NCBI RefSeq assembly: GCF_003148805.1
Contig: NZ_QGGX01000025.1
Coordinates: 1 to 62,900, forward strand
DNA length: 62,900 nt
DNA from: Aminobacter sp. AP02
GTDB taxonomy: Bacteria; Pseudomonadota; Alphaproteobacteria; Rhizobiales; Rhizobiaceae
Direction of reading: 5' to 3'
Positions 28,040-37,490 of this stretch are shown piece by piece; positions within the stretch are counted from its first letter, which is position 1; each line of letters starts with the position of its first letter. The notes beneath the pieces are model-generated. The model was given only the letters and a program-made list of their open reading frames with translations, made no database searches and was not told where the DNA came from. The translations under genes were made by a program, and so were the position numbers.

Positions 28040-28513
28040 CTACTCGTCGCGGATGGAGCGCCAGGGTGAATTCGGGTTGGGCTGGCGCGAAAAGTCGTCC
28101 TCGTCGAGATCGATGGTCTTGCCGCCGGCGGGGCCGCCACGGCGGGCAAACCCGCCGATGTTGGAGCTGAAACGTACCCGCTTGCTGAGGAATCGCCAGG
28201 CTAGAGCCCGCACAGGCGGCAGGAACAACAGGATGCCGACGATGTCGCTGATGAACCCGGGGATGACCAGCAGTATGCCGGCGAGCACGATCATCGCACC
28301 GTTGGCGAGTTCCTTCGACGGATCGCGGCCGGCTTCCATTTCGGTTCGGATACGGGTCATGACGCCAAAACCCTGCACGCGAAGCAGGACAGAGCCCACG
28401 ACAGCACTGAGCAGGACAAGCCCAATGGTCGACAGCACGCCGATTTCGCTGCCCACCAGCACAAAGCCGGCTATTTCGAGCAAAGGCAGGGCAAGAAGCA
28501 GGAGGGGCAGCAT
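28040..28513 (-). CDS. fxsA: FxsA-family membrane protein
   Basis: This 157-residue protein has several membrane helices and the FxsA core (LPLLEIAGFVLVGSEIG, GAMIVLAGILLVIPGFISDIVGILLFLPPVR). FxsA is an inner-membrane protein named for effects on phage exclusion in E. coli; its normal function is unclear. The C-terminal tail is polar. It lies between secB and a divergent Tim44-domain gene, an arrangement common in rhizobia. Confidence 0.88.
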   Translation of the reverse strand: MLPLLLLALPLLEIAGFVLVGSEIGVLSTIGLVLLSAVVGSVLLRVQGFGVMTRIRTEMEAGRDPSKELANGAMIVLAGILLVIPGFISDIVGILLFLPPVRALAWRFLSKRVRFSSNIGGFARRGGPAGGKTIDLDEDDFSRQPNPNSPWRSIRDE

Positions 28514-28535
28514 CTAGAGCGTCGATCCGATCCGG
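28512..28535. repeat. possible remnant of a short intergenic repeat
   Basis: CTAGAGCGTCGATCCGATCCG just outside fxsA resembles the short CTAGAGC-headed elements seen again at 31482. It sits in a 217-bp divergent gap before the Tim44-domain gene; nothing else is evident there. Copy number cannot be tested here. Confidence 0.3.
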
Positions 28536-28730
28536 TTTGAGTTGACGTGACAGTCATATGCGGTCACAGGCATAGCGCATACATCTTTAGATAGGACGCT
28601 GCGCCTTTGATTTGAATGATCGGCGCATGCGTTCTATATGCAAGGCTAACGGGCACCGCACAGATGCGGCGCCGGCGAATGGCACATAAGCTGGCTTCGG
28701 CCGCGAACAAGGGACGGATCGGCGGAAGAT

Positions 28731-29441
28731 ATGGAATTCTTCGATTTAGGCACGATTTTCTTTCTGATCGCAGCAGTGGTGATCTTTTTCCAGCTGCGCA
28801 ACGTGCTTGGACGCCGCACAGGCAATGAACGTCCGCCGTTCGATCCCTATACGGCGGCCCGCACCAAGCCGCAGGACGCCAACGGCAAGCCAGAGAACGT
28901 GGTCTCCCTGCCGCAGCGCAAGCGTGCTGCCGGCGAGCCGGCTGAGGACGCCTATGTTGCGATCGACGCATTTGCCAAGCCAGGCACCGACCTGAACAAG
29001 GGCCTGCGCGCGATCAAGGACGCTGATCCTTCCTTCGAGCCCAAGGGCTTCGTAGAAGGTGCAAAGATGGCCTACGAAATGATCGTCATGGCCTATGCCG
29101 ACGGCGACAGGAAGACGCTCAAGAACCTGCTGTCGCGTGAAGTCTTCGACGGCTTCGTTGCCGCGATCGCCGATCGCGAAGGCCGTTCGGAAAAGATCCA
29201 GTCGTCTTTCGTCGGCATCGACAAGGCCGATATCGTTTCGGCGGAGATGAAGGGCGGCGAGGCCCATGTCACCTTGCGCATCGTCAGCGAGCTGATTTCA
29301 GCGACGCGCGACAAGGCAGGTGAGGTCATCGATGGCGATCCCGAGACCGTTGCCGAGGTCAAGGATGTCTGGACCTTTGCCCGCGATACTCGTTCGCGCG
29401 ACCCGAACTGGAAGCTTGTCGCCACCGAGGAAGAAGACTGA
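28731..29441 (+). CDS. Tim44/TimA-domain inner-membrane protein
   Basis: This 236-residue protein has one N-terminal membrane helix (about 6-22), a polar linker and a C-terminal Tim44-like domain (about 85-230: FVEGAKMAYEMIVMAYADGDRKTLKNLLSREVFDGF). The bacterial homologue TimA is thought to act at the inner membrane, related to mitochondrial Tim44, which anchors an import motor. Its place beside secB and fxsA fits an export or membrane-quality role, but that is inference. Confidence 0.88.
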   Translation: MEFFDLGTIFFLIAAVVIFFQLRNVLGRRTGNERPPFDPYTAARTKPQDANGKPENVVSLPQRKRAAGEPAEDAYVAIDAFAKPGTDLNKGLRAIKDADPSFEPKGFVEGAKMAYEMIVMAYADGDRKTLKNLLSREVFDGFVAAIADREGRSEKIQSSFVGIDKADIVSAEMKGGEAHVTLRIVSELISATRDKAGEVIDGDPETVAEVKDVWTFARDTRSRDPNWKLVATEEED

Positions 29442-29463
29442 CCGCGCCTGGCGGGCGAAGCCC

Positions 29464-30564
29464 GTGTTGCTCTCGCCTGCATTTGCCCCGGTCGGTTTCG
29501 CCGACCTGCCGGGCTGGCTGGAAGATGACCATCTGGCAGCCTTCGAGGCCTTCCGGCGCTCCGCCTTTCATGCCCTGATCAAGCCATATCGAAGCGGCGC
29601 CCTTGGCGTCGCTTTCGACGCATTTGACGCTGCCTACACCGAGGCGCGCGAGCGGCCGGTGACTAGTGTCGTCGATGCCCGTGCGTTCTTCGAACGTCAT
29701 TTCCAGCCTGCTTTTGTCGTTCCGGAAGGCCGCGAGAGGGGTTTTGTCACCGGGTTTTATGAACCTGAAGTCGAGGCCTCTTCCGTCAGGACGGAGGTCT
29801 TCCGGGTTCCGCTTTTCTCGCGACCGGCCGACTTGATCGACATTGACGATCAAAACCGCCCCGCCGGCATGGATCCTTATCTCGCATTCGCCCGGCAGAC
29901 GGCTGACGGGCTGGTCGAATATTTCGACCGTCCCGCGATCGAACAGGGCGTGCTTTCGGGCAAGGGTCTGGAGATCGCCTGGCTTGCCGATCCCGTCGAT
30001 GCGTTCTTCGTCCATGTCCAGGGCGCTGCCCGGCTGAACATGACCGATGGCTCGCGCCGGCGGGTCACCTATGCCGCCAAATCCGGCCAACGGTTCACCG
30101 GCCCAGGCGGGGTTCTGGCCGAAATCGGTGAGATTCCGCTGGAAAAAGTGACGATGCAATCGATCCGCGCCTGGTTCAAAGCCAATTTGCACCGCGTCGA
30201 CGAGATTTTGTGGCGCAACCGCTCCTACATCTTCTTCCGCGATGCGGAGGTCGACGACCCGACGCTTGGGCCGATCGCAGCAGCAAAAGTTCCGCTGACG
30301 CCGGGGCGCTCCGTCGCCGTCGATCGCCTGCTGCATACGTTTGGCACGCCATTCTTCATTGCTGCCCCTGCCCTCACCGCATTTGATGGCAAGCCCTTTG
30401 CCCGGCTGATGATCGCCCAGGATACCGGCTCGGCGATCACCGGCCCCGCGCGGGGCGACCTGTTTGCCGGATCGGGCTCCGACGCCGGCGAGGTTGCTGG
30501 CGTGGTCCGCAACGACGCGGACTTCTTTGCTTTGCTGCCCCTGTTTGCCGGTGGGGCACAATGA
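29464..30564 (+). CDS. mltA: membrane-bound lytic murein transglycosylase A-like
   Basis: This 366-residue protein has the MltA domain (GFVTGFYEPEVEASSVRTEVFRVPLFSRP, IEQGVLSGKGLEIAWLADPVDAFFVHVQGAARL). The C-terminal 3D domain (MIAQDTGSAITGPARGDLFAGSG) carries the conserved aspartates. It cleaves peptidoglycan glycan strands. I see no lipobox and only a weak signal sequence. The frame opens far upstream within the Tim44-domain gene, so I chose the GTG at 29464, 22 bp after that gene; a TTG at 29467 is also possible. It overlaps the smr gene by ATGA. Confidence 0.9.
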   Translation: MLLSPAFAPVGFADLPGWLEDDHLAAFEAFRRSAFHALIKPYRSGALGVAFDAFDAAYTEARERPVTSVVDARAFFERHFQPAFVVPEGRERGFVTGFYEPEVEASSVRTEVFRVPLFSRPADLIDIDDQNRPAGMDPYLAFARQTADGLVEYFDRPAIEQGVLSGKGLEIAWLADPVDAFFVHVQGAARLNMTDGSRRRVTYAAKSGQRFTGPGGVLAEIGEIPLEKVTMQSIRAWFKANLHRVDEILWRNRSYIFFRDAEVDDPTLGPIAAAKVPLTPGRSVAVDRLLHTFGTPFFIAAPALTAFDGKPFARLMIAQDTGSAITGPARGDLFAGSGSDAGEVAGVVRNDADFFALLPLFAGGAQ

Positions 30565-31106
30565 GCACACGCCGCGACCGCAAGCTAAGCGAAGAAGAGC
30601 GCGTGCTGTGGAACGTCATTGCCCGCACGACCTCGCCGCTCAAGGGCCGGCGGGCGGTCGAGATACCCGAATTGCCGACACCCGCACCGGAAAAGCTGCC
30701 CGCCACGCCGGTTCAGTCGGCCCAGGTTCTCACTCCGGCGAGCCTGACACCACCGAAACGCCAATATGTCGCCCATTCGCTCGACGAGCCGACGCGCGAC
30801 AAGCTGTCGAAAGGCCGACTGCCGATCGAAGGCCGGGTCGATCTCCACGGCATGACCCAGGACGAGGCCTATTCGCTGCTTTTGCATTTCCTGGCGCGGG
30901 CGCATGCCGGCGGCGTGCGTTACGTGCTGGTCATCACCGGCAAGGGCAATTCCAAGGGCGGTGACGGCGTTTTGCGCCGCATGGTTCCGGCCTGGCTGAA
31001 CACAGCGCCGTTCCGCATGCTTGTCTCCAGCCATGACCATGCCGCCCGCCATCATGGCGGCTCGGGCGCGATCTATATAAGGCTGCGGCGGAGGACGGGA
31101 ATTTGA
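30561..31106 (+). CDS. Smr-domain protein
   Basis: This 181-residue protein has a basic N-terminus and a C-terminal Smr (MutS2-related) domain: VDLHGMTQDEAYSLL, VLVITGKG and GGSGAIYIRLRR are the three conserved blocks. Smr domains bind or nick nucleic acid, and some cut mRNA on stalled ribosomes; the role here is unknown. It overlaps mltA by ATGA and the XRE gene by TTGA. Confidence 0.9.
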   Translation: MSTRRDRKLSEEERVLWNVIARTTSPLKGRRAVEIPELPTPAPEKLPATPVQSAQVLTPASLTPPKRQYVAHSLDEPTRDKLSKGRLPIEGRVDLHGMTQDEAYSLLLHFLARAHAGGVRYVLVITGKGNSKGGDGVLRRMVPAWLNTAPFRMLVSSHDHAARHHGGSGAIYIRLRRRTGI

Positions 31107-31477
31107 CCCCGCTCGGCGAACGTATCCGCGAGCTGAGACGTGAACGCGGCGTCAGCCAGAAGGACATGGCCGCAAGCATGGGCGTCAGTGCCGCCTATCT
31201 CTCGGCGCTCGAGCACGGACATCGCGGCGTGCCGACCTGGGCGATGATCCAGAAGATCATCGGCTACTTCAATGTCATCTGGGACGATGCCGAGGAGCTG
31301 CAGAAGCTGGCCGAAGGCTCTCGTCCACGCGTCGTGGTCGATACGGCCGGGCTTTCGCCCGCCGCCACCGAGCTTGCCAATCTGATGGCTCAAGCTGTGG
31401 GAGAGTTGAACGAGGCCGAGCTCGCCGCCCTCAATGCCCAGGTGCGTGAAGCGATCGCCCGAAAGAAGCGCGGCTAG
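31103..31477 (+). CDS. XRE-family helix-turn-helix regulator
   Basis: This 124-residue protein has an N-terminal Cro/C1-type DNA-binding domain (about 5-60: IRELRRERGVSQKDMAASMGVSAAYLSALEHGHRGVP) and a helical C-terminus. Start is TTG overlapping the smr stop, so it ends the mltA-smr-xre transcript. Targets are unknown; cell-envelope genes nearby are possible. Confidence 0.88.
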   Translation: MTPLGERIRELRRERGVSQKDMAASMGVSAAYLSALEHGHRGVPTWAMIQKIIGYFNVIWDDAEELQKLAEGSRPRVVVDTAGLSPAATELANLMAQAVGELNEAELAALNAQVREAIARKKRG

Positions 31478-31481
31478 CTAG

Positions 31482-31512
31482 AGCCGGTTTTCGGACAAGA
31501 TCATGCTCAAAT
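31482..31512. repeat. possible short dispersed intergenic repeat
   Basis: CTAGAGCCGGTTTTCGGACA followed by AGATCATGCTC fills the 35-bp gap between two convergent genes. Similar gatcatgctcaaa tails occur widely in rhizobial intergenic regions to my knowledge, but repetition cannot be verified within this window. Confidence 0.3.
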
Positions 31513-32472
31513 CTAAAACAGCGCCTCGAGCTCGGCCAGCTTGTCGTTGACCAGCCAGCCGTAATAATTCTCCTCCGGTTGCTTGGCTGGCTCGCCGGCG
31601 GCGGCGCGCCTTTCGTTTTCGGCCTTGAGCGCATGGGCGCGCGCCTCGGGACTGCCGACATTGTAGAGCGTGGCGGTAAGCCCTGGATTGCCTGAAATAT
31701 CGAAGCCGGCAATGCTTTTGTAGGCCTCGATGGAGGTCTTGATGGTCGCTGCGACGTAAGGCAGCGTCAGGTCGGGATCCATGATGGTCTTGTAGACGTC
31801 GTTCGGATCGCCGGCATCGAGCCTGGGCAGCCGCGAGACCTTGTGGACGAGATCGCTCATCTGCAGCGCGGTCAGCGGATTGAGCTGACCGATGCCAAAG
31901 GTCTGGCCGGCATAAAACGGCTGGAAGAAGGTAGCGCTGAAGCGGTCATTGGGAAAACTGGCGCCACCGACTGTGGTGCCGCGGAAACTGTTGTTCCAAA
32001 CCGTTTCGCGGCATTCCCAAAGGTCGTAGCTGTCCGATTTCCCGGCGCATTCGGCGAATTCCGGGCGCTTGATGAAGTCGGTAATGTCTTCGCCATTGTA
32101 GGCAAAGCGCAGATTGCTGGTGAGGTAGGATACTGCCTTGACGTAGTAGGTCTGCAGCCGGTCGTAGGCATCGACATTGTAGGTGTGCTCGCCAACGATG
32201 GCGCCGACGATGTGGATCGGTTCGATGTCATAGGCGCGCGCGACCGTCTTGATCTTGCCGCGCAGCTCGGCGTCGCTTTTCAGCAGCGCGTAGACCTTGC
32301 GGTACTTGGCGTCGAAAGTGGTCCTGCCTGCCTTGGTGCGCTTGGACGAAGCACCGGGCACGTCGGGCTGTTCGGCGTGGACATTGCCGGCCGCGACCAT
32401 GGTCGTGGCCGATGCATGGGTAAAGCCAAGGGCCGTCGCCAGAAGAATTGCCGAGAGAAATACGCGTTTCAT
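31513..32472 (-). CDS. DUF1402 secreted protein with lytic-transglycosylase-like motifs
   Basis: This 319-residue protein has a clear signal peptide (MKRVFLSAILLATALGFTHA). It matches DUF1402, without an assigned function. I notice three motifs in SLT order: AIVGEHTYN with E95 as catalytic-Glu candidate, GIGQLNPLTA at 193-202 resembling GLMQLMPATA, and LYNVGSP at 269-275 resembling YNAGP. A periplasmic peptidoglycan lytic role is therefore inferred. The frame is open to 32586, but the ATG at 32472 begins the signal peptide. It converges with the mltA cluster. Confidence 0.82.
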   Translation of the reverse strand: MKRVFLSAILLATALGFTHASATTMVAAGNVHAEQPDVPGASSKRTKAGRTTFDAKYRKVYALLKSDAELRGKIKTVARAYDIEPIHIVGAIVGEHTYNVDAYDRLQTYYVKAVSYLTSNLRFAYNGEDITDFIKRPEFAECAGKSDSYDLWECRETVWNNSFRGTTVGGASFPNDRFSATFFQPFYAGQTFGIGQLNPLTALQMSDLVHKVSRLPRLDAGDPNDVYKTIMDPDLTLPYVAATIKTSIEAYKSIAGFDISGNPGLTATLYNVGSPEARAHALKAENERRAAAGEPAKQPEENYYGWLVNDKLAELEALF

Positions 32473-32599
32473 ATGCTGATGTTGCCCAAGCGTTACCGGG
32501 GGCAAACTAGAAAAAGCACCCGGCTTAGTCGAGGGCGATATCGCCCGGCGGTCGCGAAAGGTGGTCAGATGGTTCCATTCGGCCACATGTCGCTGGCTG

Positions 32600-32625
32600 C
32601 CGGCGCGGGCCGTAACCCGCGCCGG
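32600..32625 (-). terminator. strong hairpin downstream of hslU
   Basis: A perfect 10-bp GC stem (CCGGCGCGGG/CCCGCGCCGG, 6-nt loop) lies 9 bp after the hslU stop. No T-run follows, so termination may be partial or need Rho. Confidence 0.5.
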
Positions 32626-32634
32626 AACCGCGCT

Positions 32635-33942
32635 TTAAAGGATAAAACGCGACAAATCTGTGTTCCTGGAGAGATCGCCGACGTGCTTTTCGACATAGTC
32701 GGCATCGATCTTGACAGTCGTGCCGTTGCGATCGGGCGCATCGTAGGAAATCTCGTCGAGCACACGCTCCATCACCGTCTGCAGACGCCGTGCGCCGATA
32801 TTCTCGACGCTGGCGTTGAGGTCGACAGCTATGCCAGCAAGCGCATCGATGGCGTTGTCGGTGAATTCGAGGTTGACGCCTTCGGTCGCCATGAGCGCGA
32901 TATACTGCTTGATCAGGCTGGCTTCCGTCTCCGTCAGGATGCGGCGGAAGTCATCCTTCTCCAGTGCCCGCAGTTCGACACGGATCGGGAGGCGGCCCTG
33001 CAACTCCGGCAGGAGGTCGGAAGGCTTGGAGACGTGGAAGGCACCGGAAGCGATGAACAGGATATGATCGGTCTTCACCGGCCCGTATTTGGTTGCAACC
33101 GTCGTGCCTTCTACAAGCGGCAGCAGGTCACGCTGGACGCCTTCACGCGAGGGACCGCCATGGACGTCGCCACGCGCGATCTTGTCGATCTCGTCGAGGA
33201 AGACGATGCCTTCGTTTTCGGTCACCTCTAGCGCCCGCCGCACGACCTCGTCCTGATCGAGCAGCTTGTCGGACTCGTCGCCGATCAGCAGCGCGTAGGA
33301 TTCCTTGACGGTGGTCTTGCGCGTCTTGGTGCGCTGGCCGCCCATCGCCTTCTGCAGCATGTCGTTGATGTTGAGCACGCCGATATTGCCGCCGGGCATG
33401 CCGGGGATGTCGAAGCCGGGCATGCCGCCGTTGCCGGTATCGGCGACATCGACCTCGATTTCCTTGTCGTCGAGCTCGCCGTCGCGCAGCTTCTTGCGGA
33501 ACGAGTCACGCGTCGCCGGGCTTGCCGTCTTCCCGACGAGAGCCTCAAGCACGCGCTCCTCGGCATTGACATGGGCGCGCGCCTTGACGTCTTCGCGCAT
33601 CTTTTCGCGCACCAGGCCAATGGCGATTTCCACCAGGTCGCGGATGATCTGCTCGACGTCGCGGCCGACATAGCCGACCTCGGTGAACTTGGTCGCCTCG
33701 ACCTTGACGAAGGGCGCGCCGGCGAGCTTGGCCAGTCGACGCGAAATCTCGGTCTTGCCGACGCCGGTGGGTCCGATCATCAGGATGTTCTTGGGCATGA
33801 CCTCTTCGCGCATCTGGCCTTCCAGCTGCTGGCGGCGCCAGCGGTTGCGCAGGGCGATGGCCACGGCGCGCTTGGCGTCCTTCTGGCCGATGATGAAGCG
33901 GTCGAGTTCGGAAACGATCTCACGGGGAGAGAATGTGGACAT
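32635..33942 (-). CDS. hslU: ATP-dependent protease ATPase subunit HslU
   Basis: This 435-residue AAA+ unfoldase feeds substrates to HslV. The Walker A GPTGVGKT is at 57-64, [10 protein letters not shown] is Walker B, the I-domain with a Gly-rich segment ([19 protein letters not shown]) is in the middle, and the protein ends RFIL, the tail that docks into HslV. The frame is open to 34329, but the ATG at 33942 ([20 protein letters not shown]) is the family start. hslV lies 2.2 kb upstream on the same strand, separated by three genes. Confidence 0.97.
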   Translation of the reverse strand: MSTFSPREIVSELDRFIIGQKDAKRAVAIALRNRWRRQQLEGQMREEVMPKNILMIGPTGVGKTEISRRLAKLAGAPFVKVEATKFTEVGYVGRDVEQIIRDLVEIAIGLVREKMREDVKARAHVNAEERVLEALVGKTASPATRDSFRKKLRDGELDDKEIEVDVADTGNGGMPGFDIPGMPGGNIGVLNINDMLQKAMGGQRTKTRKTTVKESYALLIGDESDKLLDQDEVVRRALEVTENEGIVFLDEIDKIARGDVHGGPSREGVQRDLLPLVEGTTVATKYGPVKTDHILFIASGAFHVSKPSDLLPELQGRLPIRVELRALEKDDFRRILTETEASLIKQYIALMATEGVNLEFTDNAIDALAGIAVDLNASVENIGARRLQTVMERVLDEISYDAPDRNGTTVKIDADYVEKHVGDLSRNTDLSRFIL

Positions 33943-33971
33943 AGCGATACTCTTGAATACTCGGTTGTGGC

Positions 33972-35042
33972 TTATGTATGGGCTGGAAGCCGGCGCGCAA
34001 GGGCACCGGGCACCAGCGGTACAAGGCCCCGGCGTAGCGTATGCCAGCCGGCGCTGAGCAGCAGCACAAGAGCGCCGAGCACCAGCATGGTGAGCGGCAC
34101 GACGCTGTCCGAAAGGCCTGCCTTGACGACCAGCGCACCGAAGGCGAAGCCGGCATAAGACAGGCCCGAGACCAAAATGGCCCGCCTGTCGACCACAAGG
34201 GCAACGAAGGCCAGCCCGACGAAGATCGCCAGGATGCTCCAGGCCGAGACCGTTTCGGAACCGCCCTCGCCGACGAGGCCGCTGACAAGCGGATGCACGA
34301 TCAGCGGTGCCGCCAGCATGTGCAGCCAAAATGCGATGTCGGTGCGCCGGGTCTGGCGCTGCGGATCGCTCAGGTCGAAACGCATGGCAAGCGTGAATAC
34401 GGCAAGGCCGCAGGCCAGCAGCAGAGGCTTGGCCGCCTGGGCGGCGAAATCCGGCGCGGCCATGAAAAGGAGCCCCACCGCAGAGGCGACAAGGGCCGCA
34501 ACGCCGGCTGCGATCGTTACGGGCACGCGGAATCGTCGGTAGTGCAACACGGTTGCCCCGGCGGTTACCAGACCGGCGACGACAATCGGCAAGCCTCCGT
34601 GGTTACCCAGGCCCATGCCGAAGCTCTGGCTGGGGTTGAAGGCTTCCGCTACCGCCGAAAAGACTGCTCCCGCATAGACCAGCAACAGCACGATGCTGGG
34701 CAGCGCCATGCGCTGCTTGCGGGTGAAGTACTCGGCCAGAAGCCAGCTTGCTACGGCGATGACGGCGAACATGCCGGCGTTGCCGACCATGTCGCCGGAG
34801 AAATAGCCAAGCGCGCTCAAAAACAGCCCGAGGCCGATCGTTACGAAGATGTCGCTGAAACCGCTGATGAAACGAAACCTCTCGTCGTCATGCGGTTCCC
34901 CGTCGAAGGCGGGCGTCCTGGCGCTTTCCAGATCGCGCAAGCCTTGCGCCTGGTCGGCGCTCACAAGTCCGCTTGCAACGGCGGCGCCCAGCGCCTCGGG
35001 TGAAATGGCCAGCATGTCAGGCGGCGTCGAAGACTTGGTCAC
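33972..35042 (-). CDS. polytopic membrane protein of unknown function
   Basis: This 356-residue protein has a soluble N-terminal part with a short helical region ([30 protein letters not shown]) followed by about ten hydrophobic helices. I do not recognise a family with confidence; the N-terminal helix resembles those before DUF2157-type membrane regions. I chose the GTG at 35042, which overlaps the upstream TAG as TAGTG; a TTG at 35063 is also in frame. It ends 29 bp before hslU, probably in one operon. Confidence 0.75.
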   Translation of the reverse strand: MTKSSTPPDMLAISPEALGAAVASGLVSADQAQGLRDLESARTPAFDGEPHDDERFRFISGFSDIFVTIGLGLFLSALGYFSGDMVGNAGMFAVIAVASWLLAEYFTRKQRMALPSIVLLLVYAGAVFSAVAEAFNPSQSFGMGLGNHGGLPIVVAGLVTAGATVLHYRRFRVPVTIAAGVAALVASAVGLLFMAAPDFAAQAAKPLLLACGLAVFTLAMRFDLSDPQRQTRRTDIAFWLHMLAAPLIVHPLVSGLVGEGGSETVSAWSILAIFVGLAFVALVVDRRAILVSGLSYAGFAFGALVVKAGLSDSVVPLTMLVLGALVLLLSAGWHTLRRGLVPLVPGALARRLPAHT

Positions 35043-35641
35043 TACAGGATCCCTGCCTGCCAATGCTTGATCGTATCGAGCGGATAAACCAGCATGATGA
35101 CGTTGAGCGTCAGGTTGTCACGGATGACGTGGCCGACGCCGATTTCGAAGATGAGGGCCAAGGCAACGACACTCCACACCGGAAGCCGCGCGGCCATGAA
35201 AAAACCCAGCACCATGGCCAGCGTGTCGAACACCGAATTCACGACGCTGTCGCCGTAATAGTCGAGGGAAATGGTGCCCTCGCGGTAACGGTTGATGATG
35301 AAGTCGCTGTTTTCGACCAATTCCCACGCCACTTCGATGCCGATGGCGACGGCCAGGCGGAAGCCGAGCGAGCTTTTGGGCGCGAGCCAGGTGAGCAGCG
35401 CGTAAAAAAGGAAACCGTGGATGATGTGCGAGAAGGTGTACCAGTCGGAGATGTGCTGGGAGTTCTCCGAGCTCATCACCACGCCATGCCACAGCTTGAC
35501 GTAGCCGCATTTGCAGATTGCCGGGTGGCCCATCCAGTAAAGAGCCACGGCCTGCCCTGCGATCAGCACGGCCGCGGCCAGCAGCCACCAGCCCAGCTTC
35601 TCGCGTTGCCGGGCTGTCTCCTCCCCCTGCGCAAGCATCAT
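35042..35641 (-). CDS. DUF2585 membrane protein
   Basis: This 199-residue protein with about five membrane helices matches DUF2585: [69 protein letters not shown] and [16 protein letters not shown]. The function is unknown. The frame is open to 36088 across the GNAT gene, but the ATG at 35641 overlaps the GNAT stop by ATGA and gives the family length. Conserved His, Cys and acidic residues near the membrane suggest a catalytic or metal site, which is speculation. Confidence 0.88.
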   Translation of the reverse strand: MMLAQGEETARQREKLGWWLLAAAVLIAGQAVALYWMGHPAICKCGYVKLWHGVVMSSENSQHISDWYTFSHIIHGFLFYALLTWLAPKSSLGFRLAVAIGIEVAWELVENSDFIINRYREGTISLDYYGDSVVNSVFDTLAMVLGFFMAARLPVWSVVALALIFEIGVGHVIRDNLTLNVIMLVYPLDTIKHWQAGIL

Positions 35642-36159
35642 TCGTCGAAATCCCCCTCTTCGGCATCGCGCGCCATCATCAGCGCGGGACCATAGATCGA
35701 CGTTCGCGTATCGAAGGCCACGAAGCCAGCCTTTTCGTAGGCGCGGATGGCGCGTTTGTTGGCGGGGTTCGGATCTATGATCACCCGCGGCACGCCTTCT
35801 TCGAACAGCTCTTCGACGAACTGCCGGATGATCGCCGAACCATGACCCTTGCCGATCAGATCCGGCACGCCGATCGACAAGTCGATGCCGAGCGTGCCGA
35901 ATGGCTGGTCCTGGTAGGGGTGATCGTCCTCCATGTGGGGGTCGTAGCTCTGGAGGTAGCCGATGGGCTTGCCGTTCAGCTCGACGATCAGCGGCTCGAC
36001 CGAGATGCTGTCGATATGCTCCTCGATCGCGGCGATCTCGTCTTCTGGACGGCCCCACCATTCGGAGACATGCGGCTGGGCCAACCATACCCTGATCATC
36101 GGCAGGTCGGCCCTGGTCACCGGACGGAAGTCGTAGCGCGCGGTTGCCTCAATCGGCAT
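35638..36159 (-). CDS. GNAT-family N-acetyltransferase (AAC(6')-like)
   Basis: This 173-residue protein has the GNAT fold. The N-terminus [26 protein letters not shown] is like AAC(6') aminoglycoside acetyltransferases and siderophore lysine acyltransferases. The acetyl-CoA loop is [14 protein letters not shown], and [17 protein letters not shown] is the usual C-terminal block. The substrate cannot be told from sequence. It overlaps hslV by 11 bp and DUF2585 by 4 bp. Confidence 0.88.
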   Translation of the reverse strand: MPIEATARYDFRPVTRADLPMIRVWLAQPHVSEWWGRPEDEIAAIEEHIDSISVEPLIVELNGKPIGYLQSYDPHMEDDHPYQDQPFGTLGIDLSIGVPDLIGKGHGSAIIRQFVEELFEEGVPRVIIDPNPANKRAIRAYEKAGFVAFDTRTSIYGPALMMARDAEEGDFDE

Positions 36160-36697
36160 CGAGCGTTTCGATCACGAAGCTGTGGTTGGTGTAGACGCAA
36201 ATGTCGGCCGCGATCTGCATCGCCTTGCGGGCGATCTCTTCGGCGTCCTTGTCGGTGTCCATCAGGGCGCGGGCCGCGGCCAGCGCGTAGTTGCCGCCCG
36301 AGCCGATGGCCATGACGCCGAATTCCGGCTCCAGCACGTCGCCGGTGCCGGTCAGCGCCAGCGAAACATTCTTGTCGGCGACCAGCATCATCGCTTCGAG
36401 GCGGCGCAAATAGCGGTCGGTGCGCCAGTCCTTGGCGAGCTCGACGCAGGCGCGCGTCAGCTGGTCGGGATACTGTTCGAGCTTGGCCTCGAGGCGTTCG
36501 AGAAGGGTGAAGGCGTCGGCGGTGGCGCCGGCGAAACCGGCGATGACATTGCCCTTGCCGAGGCGGCGGACCTTGCGGGCATTGCCCTTCATGATGGTCT
36601 GGCCGAGGCTGACCTGGCCGTCGCCGGCGATGACCACCTTGTTGCCCTTGCGCACGGTCACGATGGTCGTGGCGTGCATGCTCTGTTCACTGGACAT
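36149..36697 (-). CDS. hslV: ATP-dependent protease catalytic subunit HslV
   Basis: This 182-residue proteasome-beta-like peptidase forms the HslUV core. Removal of about nine residues would expose the catalytic Thr of [25 protein letters not shown]; the family block [22 protein letters not shown] follows. I chose the ATG at 36697 for its GGAG 6 nt upstream; ATG 36679 is also in frame. It diverges from hisB across 191 bp, where I could not identify a convincing sigma-32 promoter. Confidence 0.96.
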   Translation of the reverse strand: MSSEQSMHATTIVTVRKGNKVVIAGDGQVSLGQTIMKGNARKVRRLGKGNVIAGFAGATADAFTLLERLEAKLEQYPDQLTRACVELAKDWRTDRYLRRLEAMMLVADKNVSLALTGTGDVLEPEFGVMAIGSGGNYALAAARALMDTDKDAEEIARKAMQIAADICVYTNHSFVIETLDAD

Positions 36698-36888
36698 ATG
36701 TTGCTCCGATGGCGCGCGGCCCCTTTGCGGCAGCTTGCGCGTTACGAGTGGAAGTTCGATCTTATGTATGACGCGGCGCAAGGAATGCAAATCCTCGGCG
36801 GCTATGACGAAATGCCCTTTAGCGGCGATTGGCAATGGGGCGTTCATGCTGTTATTAGGCTGACGTTTTTAAGGACAAGGATCCGCCA

Positions 36889-37488
36889 ATGGCCCCCCGT
36901 TCCGCCGAAGTCAGCCGCAAGACCAAGGAAACCGAGATCACCGTCTCGGTCCATGTCGACGGCACCGGCCGTTCGGAAATGTCGACCGGCGTCGGCTTCT
37001 TCGACCATATGCTCGACCAGCTCTCCAGGCATTCGCTGATCGATATGAAGGTCGAGGCCAAGGGCGATCTGCACATCGACGACCACCACACCGTCGAAGA
37101 TTGCGGGATCGCCATTGGCCAGGCGTTGTCCAAGGCGCTCGGCGAGCGTCGTGGCATCATGCGCTACGCCTCGATCGACCTTGCCATGGACGAGACGCTG
37201 ACACGTGCGGCGATCGATGTGTCGGGCCGCCCGTTCCTGGTCTGGAACGTGAATTTCTCAGCACCCAAGATCGGCACCTTCGACACCGAGCTGGTGCGCG
37301 AATTCTTCCAGGCCTTGGCCCAGAACGCCGGCATCACCTTGCATGTCACCAACCATTACGGCGCCAACAACCATCATATCGCCGAAACCTGCTTCAAGGC
37401 CGTTGCGCGCGCGCTGCGCATGGCCCTTGAAAGCGACCCGCGCCAGCCTGACGCAGTACCCTCGACCAAGGGCAGCCTGAAGGGATAG
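36889..37488 (+). CDS. hisB: imidazoleglycerol-phosphate dehydratase
   Basis: This 199-residue monofunctional HisB removes water from imidazole glycerol phosphate. Metal-binding repeats [46 protein letters not shown] and the C-terminal STKG are complete. It is the first gene of a hisB-DUF2628-hisH-hisA-hisF-hisE-coaA run typical of rhizobia. Confidence 0.97.
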   Translation: MAPRSAEVSRKTKETEITVSVHVDGTGRSEMSTGVGFFDHMLDQLSRHSLIDMKVEAKGDLHIDDHHTVEDCGIAIGQALSKALGERRGIMRYASIDLAMDETLTRAAIDVSGRPFLVWNVNFSAPKIGTFDTELVREFFQALAQNAGITLHVTNHYGANNHHIAETCFKAVARALRMALESDPRQPDAVPSTKGSLKG

Positions 37489-37490
37489 CC

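Noticed and set aside
36698-36888. Sigma-32 promoter for hslV
   Set aside because: A CTTG element is present on the minus strand, but no -10 element at a fitting distance was seen.
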